Part shown: positions 1 to 7,489 of the stretch, piece by piece | Layout of the letters: each line of letters begins with the position of its first letter | Numbering within the stretch: the stretch's first letter is position 1 | Assembly (NCBI RefSeq): GCF_900112615.1 | Contig: NZ_FOMK01000002.1 | Coordinates: 806,001 to 870,000, forward strand | Length of the DNA stretch: 64,000 bases | Direction of reading: 5' to 3' | DNA from: Chitinophaga sp. CF118 | Lineage (GTDB): Bacteria; Bacteroidota; Bacteroidia; Chitinophagales; Chitinophagaceae | Translations under genes and position numbers: made by a program | Notes under the pieces: generated by a model | What the model saw: only the letters and a program-made list of their open reading frames with translations | The model's database searches: none | What the model was told of the DNA's origin: nothing

Positions 1-552
1 ATAAGATATCGCCAGGTAAGGGTCCTGGGTAGCTACAGGGGTGTTGCTACCAGTAAGACCAATAGTCACATTACCAGTTACAGTGTCTGCGGCTAGTGTT
101 GTACTACCATTTTTCACAGCATAACCTTTGATGGTAGAGGCAGTTGGGCCAGATCCTGTTTGAGGCAAAGCTGCAGGTACAAGCGTAGGACCCGGAATGT
201 TAGTAGTACCAGTCGCAGTTGATGCTGATGGCGTTACAACCAGGGTACTTACATCCGCGGTATGCGTATGTGACGGCAGGTTGTTGAGCGTCAGTATCAC
301 TGATTCTGCACCACCAGTCTGCCCTAAATCATAATTTGAACGACCGGGAGCCTGCCCTTGTCCTATAAGTGCACGTCCTCTCAGATCAGGTAAGGCAAAG
401 GTAGTCTGGCCATCACCACCATAAGTGGTCCCTATCAGAGAAAACAAAGGTTGATTTTGAGCGATAGACACGAGTTGGCCCATACAGAACGCCCAACCAC
501 GAGGTGCGTAATTGCCGGCAAAAGCCATAATCATTGCAACAAAAGGTTCCAT
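1..552 (-). CDS. phage tail collar domain protein (3' end outside the window)
   Basis: An open frame of 184 codons runs off the left edge with no stop. It starts at the ATG at 550-552 (MEPFVAMIMAFAG). The N-terminus has the pattern of the tail-collar family, also called microcystin-dependent protein MdpB: a FAGNYAPRGWAFCMGQ stretch, then LIGTTYGGDG and FALPDLRGR, and later NNLPSHTHT. These proteins form the short fibre or collar tip of phage-like particles, and free-standing copies are common in Chitinophaga-like genomes, often in tandem sets. The rest of the fold lies outside the window. The family assignment is firm. Whether the protein belongs to a phage, a contractile injection system or is a lone surface protein cannot be judged here, because no other tail genes are visible. 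Confidence 0.85.
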   Translation of the reverse strand, partial: MEPFVAMIMAFAGNYAPRGWAFCMGQLVSIAQNQPLFSLIGTTYGGDGQTTFALPDLRGRALIGQGQAPGRSNYDLGQTGGAESVILTLNNLPSHTHTADVSTLVVTPSASTATGTTNIPGPTLVPAALPQTGSGPTASTIKGYAVKNGSTTLAADTVTGNVTIGLTGSNTPVATQDPYLAISY

Positions 553-599
553 AAAAATTAAGATATTTTGATGAGAAAATAAACCAGATAATAAAACAA

Positions 600-1751
600 T
601 TATGCCTTACCGTTACTAAAATCAGGGAAGCTAACTACAGCGCCTCCACGCTTTGCAGATAACACCGCCAATGGCCCGATAACGCTGTTGGTAGCGGCTG
701 CATATACACTACGGGTAGACTGCTGTATTCCGTTGATGAAATCCTGCAACGCAAGCGCTACATTATCATTTTCCGGACTGTGTTTGAAACGTTCATTACG
801 CACAGCAATCGTATATTCCTGCAGGTAAGGCTTATCAGCTTCCCATACGTGGTTAACTGCATCTTTCTTATAAATTGATTTAGAAACATCCATCCAGCTG
901 CCTTCACTTCCTTTAACGTGAAAACCAGTAGACAGATCTCCTGCTCCCGATTGCAACTGCACTGTTTGTCCCGTTGCAGTTGTCAGCGTAATAGTCTCCA
1001 GCGTACCACTGGTAAAGAACAAACGGGCATCACCTGTTTTAGGGTGCGGCCTGTTAACCACATACTGCTGTTTCTCTTTTGTAGTACGCAACGATACAAA
1101 TGCATTACCTGTAATCCGCGCTACTACTGTTGCAGGATATACAGGATAAGGTGTACGCTGGCCATTCAGCTGATAATGATTTGCACCGGCACGTACAGCT
1201 TCCACATTTCCAAAAACACCCTGCTTCACCATATTAGCTGCCACTATCAAATCACTACGATAATTATGTTCATCCAGTGTGAAATACTGACAGCCAGTTT
1301 GCTCACTCGTGCGTACAATGTCCCAATGTTCTGCAAGTGTAGTCCCCATTATGGTTCCACATGCTACATGTTTGTCAGCCAGCATCGCTGCTTTAGCAAT
1401 TTCATAGTGCTGGTGCCAGGGGGCAGCTATCAATACTGCGTCAATATCTTTGCGATCAAGTAATGTTTTGTAAGTATCAGTGTATACGTCCGGACGACTA
1501 TAACCCGCGTTGCTGAATAATTCCAGACCTTTGCGGACAGCTACCGGATCATTATCACAAATCGCTCTCACATCGAGATCTCTATGTTGTAAAGCATGTG
1601 TCAGATATTGTAGTCCCCAGGGGCCAACACCTATAAACGCTATACGTAATCGGGAACCTGTTCCAGCCGACAGATATGAAGGCATTAAAGATAAAACAGG
1701 GGCAAGTATTGCGGCATTCTTTAAGAAATGCCTTCTGCTTGATAAATGCAT
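600..1751 (-). CDS. Tat-exported Gfo/Idh/MocA-family oxidoreductase, GH109-like, with altered active-site motifs
   Basis: 383 aa. The N-terminus SSRRHFLKNAA followed by a hydrophobic stretch is a twin-arginine signal, as in exported Bacteroidota members of this family. A Rossmann fold follows with the dinucleotide motif GVGPWG (residues 41-46). Layout and length resemble GH109 proteins, which use NAD+ to hydrolyse alpha-N-acetylgalactosaminides. The usual EKP or EVP segment is HVACGTIMG here (128-136). The region where GH109 members carry a YPTH-type catalytic histidine reads YPVYPATVV (202-210), so the histidine appears to be missing. It is therefore probably not a standard GH109 enzyme; substrate and activity are unknown. 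A terminator separates it from the lipoprotein gene at 2083, and the tail-collar gene lies 47 bp downstream, so it looks monocistronic. Confidence 0.8.
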   Translation of the reverse strand: MHLSSRRHFLKNAAILAPVLSLMPSYLSAGTGSRLRIAFIGVGPWGLQYLTHALQHRDLDVRAICDNDPVAVRKGLELFSNAGYSRPDVYTDTYKTLLDRKDIDAVLIAAPWHQHYEIAKAAMLADKHVACGTIMGTTLAEHWDIVRTSEQTGCQYFTLDEHNYRSDLIVAANMVKQGVFGNVEAVRAGANHYQLNGQRTPYPVYPATVVARITGNAFVSLRTTKEKQQYVVNRPHPKTGDARLFFTSGTLETITLTTATGQTVQLQSGAGDLSTGFHVKGSEGSWMDVSKSIYKKDAVNHVWEADKPYLQEYTIAVRNERFKHSPENDNVALALQDFINGIQQSTRSVYAAATNSVIGPLAVLSAKRGGAVVSFPDFSNGKA

Positions 1752-1858
1752 ACTAATTAATTCCTAAAGTTGGTATAAGAAAGAAAAGTAGGCTCCAAAA
1801 AACAGATAAAATTAGATGAGGTTTTCTCTAAAGATTAGGGTAAAATTGAATACGGGAT

Positions 1859-1884
1859 CAAAGATATATTATCTTTTCATCAAA
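1859..1884 (-). promoter_or_regulatory. candidate Bacteroidota promoter for the GH109-like gene
   Basis: Read on the minus strand there is TATCTTTG (1866-1859), a match to the TAnnTTTG -7 box, with a TTTG (1884-1881) upstream. The gap of 14 bases is shorter than the usual 17-23, so only the -7 box is well supported. The start codon at 1751 would leave a leader of about 100 bases. Confidence 0.4.
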
Positions 1885-1972
1885 AAAAGAGCATTTGAGA
1901 TATGTAGTATTATTACTACATGCTTTATTCTCAAATAAAGAATCTGGAGAACCTTTGCTTGTTAATAAAGTA

Positions 1973-2020
1973 TTGATATACATTAAAAGGCTCCAGGTGG
2001 AGCCTTTTAATGTATATCAA
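1973..2020. terminator. bidirectional intrinsic terminator, 22-bp perfect stem
   Basis: A perfect 22-bp inverted repeat (1973-1994 with 1999-2020) has the 4-base loop AGGT. The core GGCTCC/GGAGCC is flanked by AAAA and TTTT, so either strand gives a hairpin followed by U residues. It lies between two minus-strand genes and would end transcription of the lipoprotein gene at 2083-2628. The rest of 1752-2082 is AT-rich and shows nothing else except the promoter box listed separately. Confidence 0.85.
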
Positions 2021-2082
2021 GTATTGTCCGGGTAAGCGGGTTTAAAATTGTGGAATTAATAATTAAACGTTAGTAAAACATC

Positions 2083-2628
2083 CTACGACCTTAAATACCC
2101 ATCCACAAAAAAATAAAATCTATTTGATTTTTTTAATACCCAACTCTGCTTATTACCAACAGTAGATTTATTTTCGATCAACTTACTATAGTTAACAAAG
2201 TTTGAATCGCTAAGACTGGTCCCTTTCTTCGTTACAATAATATTAACATTGTAACCTGTATTCACAAAACCCGCTATATCTACATGGAAATATTGCTTGT
2301 CTTTACGCTTAATTATAGAACTTACCGATGACTTAAATAATAGAGACAGATGATTTGAAGGTTCCCTTACAATAGGATCAAAGAAGCCCTGCCCCCTATA
2401 ATTTGTGTCAATATAATTATAGAAAACACTATTATCCTTTAATCTATACTGATAGAGGAAGCTACAATCAGTCTTTATATTATTATCAATCCAATCAACT
2501 AAATCAACAATAGAATTGCCATATGCATCATAATAATCATCCATCTTTTTAGTTAAATCCTCTTTTTCAATAATTGAATGACAGGAAATTAAAAATGTAA
2601 AACAACATATTATACCCAGTCTCTTCAT
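2083..2628 (-). CDS. small lipoprotein of unknown function
   Basis: 181 aa. MKRLGIICCFTFLISC is a lipoprotein signal peptide whose lipobox ends at C16, so the mature protein is probably membrane-anchored. The rest is soluble and rich in Asn, Asp, Ser and Lys, with no motif I recognise. The gene is visibly more AT-rich than its neighbours, which may mean recent acquisition or weak selection. A perfect-stem terminator follows it. Upstream, 2629-3056 contains a dispersed palindromic repeat and no credible gene. The coding call rests on the clean lipoprotein signal and the uninterrupted frame; no function is proposed. Confidence 0.7.
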   Translation of the reverse strand: MKRLGIICCFTFLISCHSIIEKEDLTKKMDDYYDAYGNSIVDLVDWIDNNIKTDCSFLYQYRLKDNSVFYNYIDTNYRGQGFFDPIVREPSNHLSLLFKSSVSSIIKRKDKQYFHVDIAGFVNTGYNVNIIVTKKGTSLSDSNFVNYSKLIENKSTVGNKQSWVLKKSNRFYFFVDGYLRS

Positions 2629-2770
2629 CTTGTTCTAATTTAATTTAGTTACTTGTATTCTGACTATTAACTGATGTGTTTTTAATTGTACCTGGTTGAT
2701 CGTTCCAAAAAATTCATCAATTTAAAAAGAATTACCTTTTTATTTAAGGAAATCCAATTTTCCGCCAAAA

Positions 2771-2971
2771 ATGCCAGTTCTATAAACAATTGATTAAGGG
2801 CAATCTCTGCAAGCGGTGTAGAATACCGCTGGATTCAGGTGGGTAATTGCGGGCCTTAGCCATTTGACACACGATGGATATCGCTCAATATATATTCTAA
2901 AGCCTATACGCTTGATAATGTCAGATAGAATTAATACCAAATGGGTACAGACCGCAATCCCACCTGAATCC
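2771..2971. repeat. dispersed palindromic element, copy A (long form)
   Basis: Outer arms GGATTCAGGTGGG (2831-2843) and CCCACCTGAATCC (2959-2971) are exact inverse complements. They extend inward through TAATTGCGG paired with CCGCAAT. A second inner pairing joins CCATTTG (2860-2866) and CAAATGG (2938-2944). The segment upstream of the left arm (2771-2803) is shared with copies B and D. The interior between the arms is about 75% identical by eye to copy B at 28.9 kb. The element lies 85 bp beyond the stop codon of the susD gene. It encodes no protein; the frame crossing it (2794-3075) follows the repeat and is not conserved in copy B. Confidence 0.85.
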
Positions 2972-3056
2972 AAAGTAAAGAAAAGAATAAAAAAAATATG
3001 TGTAACGAAAAATTTCATTACACATATTCTATGAGGTAAAGTTCTGATAAAATCAT

Positions 3057-4433
3057 CTACTGCACATCCCACCAAATCCTATCCGTTAGTTTAGCGGTTT
3101 GCTGCGGCTGTTCATTTGTTAAGATCTCACTCTGCGGGTATAACAGTCTGCGGGGAATTTCAGAGATAGCTCCGTCAACTTTTGTAAGCGTAGGGAACCC
3201 TGTTCTCCGCCAGTCAACAAAATTCTCTGCATTCAGGAAATCTGCCACATTCTTCTCTTCCATAATCAATTGCAATGCATTCCCTGTAGTTAAGGTACCA
3301 CGTGTTGTAAGATAGGTATTGATATTTGCCTGCGTGACTGAGAGCTTTTGCATATGTGAAATAATACCCTCCTGATAAAAAGGTTGCGCGGAAGTTGCAC
3401 CGGATTTCATAAGGGTAGCTTCTGCTTTTAGGAAAAGTGCTTCTGAATAATTTACAAGGTAATTATCTGCAGATGCACCAGCATAAAAAGCAGTGGGATA
3501 AGAATAATCATGCAGGATGCCGGTAGGTGTACCAATTGTGCGACCAGTATATAAACCGGTGCTATCGGCAGGCTTCACTATCTTACTTAAACGCGGATCA
3601 TTCCTATCCTTTAACCAGTCTACAAACGTTGCATTCATTACGTAAGTAGTTACCTGGCCAAATGTTGTAAACCAGGGATTCTCTGCACCGGATGTACCTT
3701 TATATTTAAAAGCAAAATCATCATCATTGGATTCCATACCATTATTCAATGCTTCTAAAACACTGTCTGCCGCCACGCTACCTTGTACTTTGGAAAGATG
3801 CATAAAATAACGGGCCTTTAATACATATGCCAGCTTCGTCCATTTACTCATATCTCCTTCATAGAAGAAATCATCTGTACCTGGTACGATTATACTATTC
3901 TTTGCAATATCCGCGATCCCTGCAGATAAGAGGGACTGTATCGTTTTATAAATGTCTTCCTGTTTATCATATGCAGGAGTCAGATTATCTATACCGGTAA
4001 AGCCCTTTGAATAAGGAATATCTCCCCAAAGGTCTGTAGCAGTACCTAATGTATAAGCAGAAAGGATTTTAGCAATACCTGCGTAATTGTAACTACTGTC
4101 TTTTTCACCTTTGTTACTCAGAATACGAAGGTTGTTCAGACAGGTTACATAAACATTAAACCAGTCGCCATCCAGATCTATATTAAACAACTGATAATTC
4201 CCAATATTAGGGTTGGGCTGATTGGCAGCAATTGCCTGCACATAGTTCTGTGTAATGATTGGTGCATTACCCGCAGATATAAAGTCGGAAATAGCTACTT
4301 CCACCGGCGAAAGGATGAGTGATTCCTGTACATCCTCAGGATTATTTGGATTTTTATTTACATCCAGAAATTTCTTACAGCCACTGCCTGTAAAAAGTAT
4401 CACAGCAAATAAGCCCCATATATAGTTTTTCAT
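3057..4433 (-). CDS. SusD/RagB-family outer-membrane lipoprotein (SusD-like_2 type)
   Basis: 458 aa. The signal peptide ends in a lipobox at GSGCKKFLDV (Cys at about 19), followed by the N-terminal NKNPNNPEDV typical of the SusD-like_2 subgroup. The middle carries SusD-type helical repeats with conserved segments such as TDLWGDIPYS and KWTKLAYVLKARYFMH, and the C-terminus has ENFVDWRRTGFP. SusD-like proteins sit on the cell surface as lids over a SusC transporter and capture glycans. The start lies 35 bp downstream of the susC stop, so the two are a transcriptional pair. The neighbouring GH51 and GH27 enzymes suggest an arabinose- and galactose-containing plant glycan; that substrate is inference. 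Copy A of the palindromic element lies just beyond the gene. Confidence 0.95.
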   Translation of the reverse strand: MKNYIWGLFAVILFTGSGCKKFLDVNKNPNNPEDVQESLILSPVEVAISDFISAGNAPIITQNYVQAIAANQPNPNIGNYQLFNIDLDGDWFNVYVTCLNNLRILSNKGEKDSSYNYAGIAKILSAYTLGTATDLWGDIPYSKGFTGIDNLTPAYDKQEDIYKTIQSLLSAGIADIAKNSIIVPGTDDFFYEGDMSKWTKLAYVLKARYFMHLSKVQGSVAADSVLEALNNGMESNDDDFAFKYKGTSGAENPWFTTFGQVTTYVMNATFVDWLKDRNDPRLSKIVKPADSTGLYTGRTIGTPTGILHDYSYPTAFYAGASADNYLVNYSEALFLKAEATLMKSGATSAQPFYQEGIISHMQKLSVTQANINTYLTTRGTLTTGNALQLIMEEKNVADFLNAENFVDWRRTGFPTLTKVDGAISEIPRRLLYPQSEILTNEQPQQTAKLTDRIWWDVQ

Positions 4434-4468
4434 CGTTTATCTTTTTTGTTTAATTAAACATACCCTTA

Positions 4469-7345
4469 TCAGAAACTCAGTTTCAGAGAAAAGGTATAAG
4501 AACGGCTGGTAGGTGTTGAGAATGCATAAATTCCCTGATTACCATTCGCACTGCCATAAGAACTTACTTCAGGATCTGCCCCTGTAAAATGCGGACTGTA
4601 AATCCAGAGATTACGTCCTGTCACTGATACCAGTGCTGATTTGAAAAAGGTATGCTGCAGGAACTTCGACTTAAGATCATAAGCCAGGCTTACATTCCTC
4701 AATTTGATATAAGTACCATCCTGTATAGTAGATTCATACTGTCTGCTCTGGTAATATTTCTGTGCATCCACTACTACCGTATTCGGCTTGTTGTCTACCA
4801 CACTGATCCCTTTAATCACCATCGGTTGTCTGTTCTCCGTTACTTTGGCGGTGCCATAGAATAATGCCCCTGCTTCCACATCATTCTGTACATCTCCTCC
4901 CTTTTTCATATCGAAGAAGAAACTAAGGCTTAATTGTTTGTAACGGAAAGTATTATTTATACCTGCCAGCCAGTCGGGATTCACATTACCTACTATTCCC
5001 TGTTTGTCCGCTACTACAGGCATTCCATTGGCATCAATCATCAACTCTCCTTTGTCATTACGCTCGTAACGGGCACCAAAGAATACATTGTAAGGTTGCC
5101 CTATTATTAACCGGCCTAATTGATCCAATCCTGGATATAATGCCAGTACTTTGTTGCGGATACGGGTATAATTGAAGGAGAGATCCCAACTGAAATTTTT
5201 TGTTCTTACCGGCGATGCATCTAGTAATAATTCAATTCCCCTGTTTTCTACTTTTGCCGTATTAACGGTAGTACCACCAAAACCAGTGGCATTGGAGATA
5301 GATACACCAGGAATAATACCATCGTGCAGCTTCTTATAAAAATAAGAACCTTCAAAGCTGATCCTGTTATGGAGGAATTTCATTTCCAGTCCTATTTCCG
5401 TTTCATTCAGCCGCTCATTTTTCAGGTGTGGGTTACCCAGTGTTGAATTTAACAGGAAGCCTGACTGATCCTGGAAGGGATAATTCAATCCGTTACGTTG
5501 TGCCAGGATGTAAGGAGTGGTTAAGGCATATGGCCCTACCTGTTCATTACCCACATTTGCATAAGAGATTCTTACTTTACCAAAACTGAACTTGTCCGAC
5601 AATTCTGGTGAGAAAAATTCTGAGAACACAAATCCCATTGCGGCAGATCCATAAGGATAAAAACGTTTGCTGGATTCGAGTACAGAACTACCATCATAAC
5701 GGCCTGTCAGTGACAGAATCAGGAACCTGTTGTAATCAATATTCGCCTGTGCATAAAAACCTACTTTCCTGTTCTGATAATGAGCTTCACCAGCTACGAC
5801 ATTACCTGTGGCTGATACGTTACCAAAGTCGTCTATTTTTACACCGCTGCCCGTAATATTATGCGTCTGACTATACGTAGATAATAAGTTATTACCCAGC
5901 AGGAGGCTTACATCAAATTTATTAAACTCTTTATGGGCATTCACAATCAGATCATGATTGAACTGCCGGAAGCCTGTTGTCTGATCAATGATCTTTCCTT
6001 GCAGACTAATGGCTTTACTGGGAGCTTCCGTATATTTAGTCTGCTCGGAATAAATATCAGCTCCTACCCTTTCCGTCACAGTGAGCCATGGAGTGGCTGT
6101 ATAATTAGCAGTAAATACGGGCAGGAACCTGTTCACCGTTGAATGGTTATTCATATTCTCTACTCCCCATAACGGTGCATTCCTGGAATAGCGGAATAAA
6201 CGCTGACTACCATCTGGATTCAGATAAGGATAAGGATTCCATGAAACCGGTTGTACCAGCAAAACGAACAAAGGACCATTACTGGCACCTTCAGGCAACC
6301 TGTTCTGGTTGGAATTGCTATACTCTATCTGGAAAGTAGTAGTAAGTTGTTTGTAAACCTTTGTTGTATACTTGAAGAAAATAGAATGACGTTTGAATTC
6401 ATTCTTTGGCACAATCCCTTTCTGATCAAAATAAGAGTACGACATAAAATAACTGGAAGCTCCATTGCCTCCACTTATGCTTAAATTGTTATTAGTACCC
6501 ACTCCTGTTTTAAAAAAATCGTACGGATTATATTTGGGGGCAGGTTTACCATTTATCTTCAGCGTATCCATTCTTACGCCCCATGATGCATTTGTTTTCT
6601 GTGTTTCACCATCAAAGAAAACGCCCTTCTCTCCTTGTGAGTAAGCTGTTTGTTTCTCCGGGAATAATCCTTTGTCAAAAGAAAGATCGGTAGACATTGT
6701 GATGACAGGCTGCTTGTTCATACCACCACTTTTTGTAGTGATAATCACCACACCCCTTGCGCCTGCAGAGCCATACAACGCAGTAGCTGCCGCCCCTTTC
6801 AACACGTTCATACTTTCTATGATGGAAGGATCTATATCGACCAGCCTGTTACTACCTGAACCCGCAGCGCCTCCGGGCACATTACTGGTTTCGTCATTAT
6901 TGATAGGTACTCCATCTACTACGAACAAAGCCTGGTTATCTCCTAAAGGAGAGATAGCACCGCGAATCACAATGCGGGAAGATGCTCCCGGTGTTCCGGA
7001 AGAACTGGTGATCTGCACCCCGGAAACTTTACCTGCTAAGGCATTGACTAGATTCGGTTCCTTAGTACGGAGCAGGTCTTCTCCTTTTATTTCCTGTGAG
7101 CTGAATGTAAGATCCCGCTTGGCTCTTTTAACACCCAGTGCTGTTACAACAACCTCTCCCAATGCTTTCTTTGAGGTTACCACCGTATCTGTTACCGGCA
7201 CTGAATCTTTCTTTTCCTGCGCATACACTGCTATTCCTCCCACCACGAAGAATAGGGATAATAATGATTTTCTAAATACGGTAAAGCTCGTTAAACCTGT
7301 ATGCAACGGCTTAACGACGTATTTCTTATATACAATCGAATCCAT
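4469..7345 (-). CDS. SusC/RagA-family TonB-linked outer-membrane transporter lacking the N-terminal CarboxypepD-like domain
   Basis: 958 aa. After a signal peptide ending near VYAQ, a short linker leads straight to the TonB-box-like GEVVVTALGVKR and the plug domain. Conserved SusC-plug segments are GKVSGVQITSS, RIVIRGA, ALFVVDGVPI and ESMNVLKGAAATALYG. A 22-strand barrel follows, ending in YTFSLKLSF with a terminal Phe as expected for BAM substrates. Most SusC proteins carry an extra carboxypeptidase-regulatory-like domain between signal and plug; here there is room for only about 40 residues, so it is absent. The protein should import oligosaccharides with the SusD partner encoded 35 bp downstream. 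The 144-bp gap from the GH51 gene may hold an internal promoter, but I see no clear box. The long N-terminal extension before the signal peptide has no better internal start. Confidence 0.95.
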   Translation of the reverse strand: MDSIVYKKYVVKPLHTGLTSFTVFRKSLLSLFFVVGGIAVYAQEKKDSVPVTDTVVTSKKALGEVVVTALGVKRAKRDLTFSSQEIKGEDLLRTKEPNLVNALAGKVSGVQITSSSGTPGASSRIVIRGAISPLGDNQALFVVDGVPINNDETSNVPGGAAGSGSNRLVDIDPSIIESMNVLKGAAATALYGSAGARGVVIITTKSGGMNKQPVITMSTDLSFDKGLFPEKQTAYSQGEKGVFFDGETQKTNASWGVRMDTLKINGKPAPKYNPYDFFKTGVGTNNNLSISGGNGASSYFMSYSYFDQKGIVPKNEFKRHSIFFKYTTKVYKQLTTTFQIEYSNSNQNRLPEGASNGPLFVLLVQPVSWNPYPYLNPDGSQRLFRYSRNAPLWGVENMNNHSTVNRFLPVFTANYTATPWLTVTERVGADIYSEQTKYTEAPSKAISLQGKIIDQTTGFRQFNHDLIVNAHKEFNKFDVSLLLGNNLLSTYSQTHNITGSGVKIDDFGNVSATGNVVAGEAHYQNRKVGFYAQANIDYNRFLILSLTGRYDGSSVLESSKRFYPYGSAAMGFVFSEFFSPELSDKFSFGKVRISYANVGNEQVGPYALTTPYILAQRNGLNYPFQDQSGFLLNSTLGNPHLKNERLNETEIGLEMKFLHNRISFEGSYFYKKLHDGIIPGVSISNATGFGGTTVNTAKVENRGIELLLDASPVRTKNFSWDLSFNYTRIRNKVLALYPGLDQLGRLIIGQPYNVFFGARYERNDKGELMIDANGMPVVADKQGIVGNVNPDWLAGINNTFRYKQLSLSFFFDMKKGGDVQNDVEAGALFYGTAKVTENRQPMVIKGISVVDNKPNTVVVDAQKYYQSRQYESTIQDGTYIKLRNVSLAYDLKSKFLQHTFFKSALVSVTGRNLWIYSPHFTGADPEVSSYGSANGNQGIYAFSTPTSRSYTFSLKLSF

Positions 7346-7489
7346 AAGGGAAATTTTAAATGAGAGCTTAAAAAAGTTTGCTGCTACCAGACTGGTTGAT
7401 ACTTCCTTCGCAATTAAATCATAACGCTGAATTATAGGTTAATTAAAACTATTCAAAAATGGGTTATTTCTTTTTACCAATTTTATGAT

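Noticed and set aside
2794-3075. 93-codon frame across palindromic copy A
   Set aside because: It follows the repeat and overlaps the susD end; copy B does not keep the frame and no protein feature is visible.
6672-7424. 250-codon frame opposite the susC N-terminal region
   Set aside because: Antisense to a clear SusC gene; composition reflects reverse-complemented plug codons, with no known domain.
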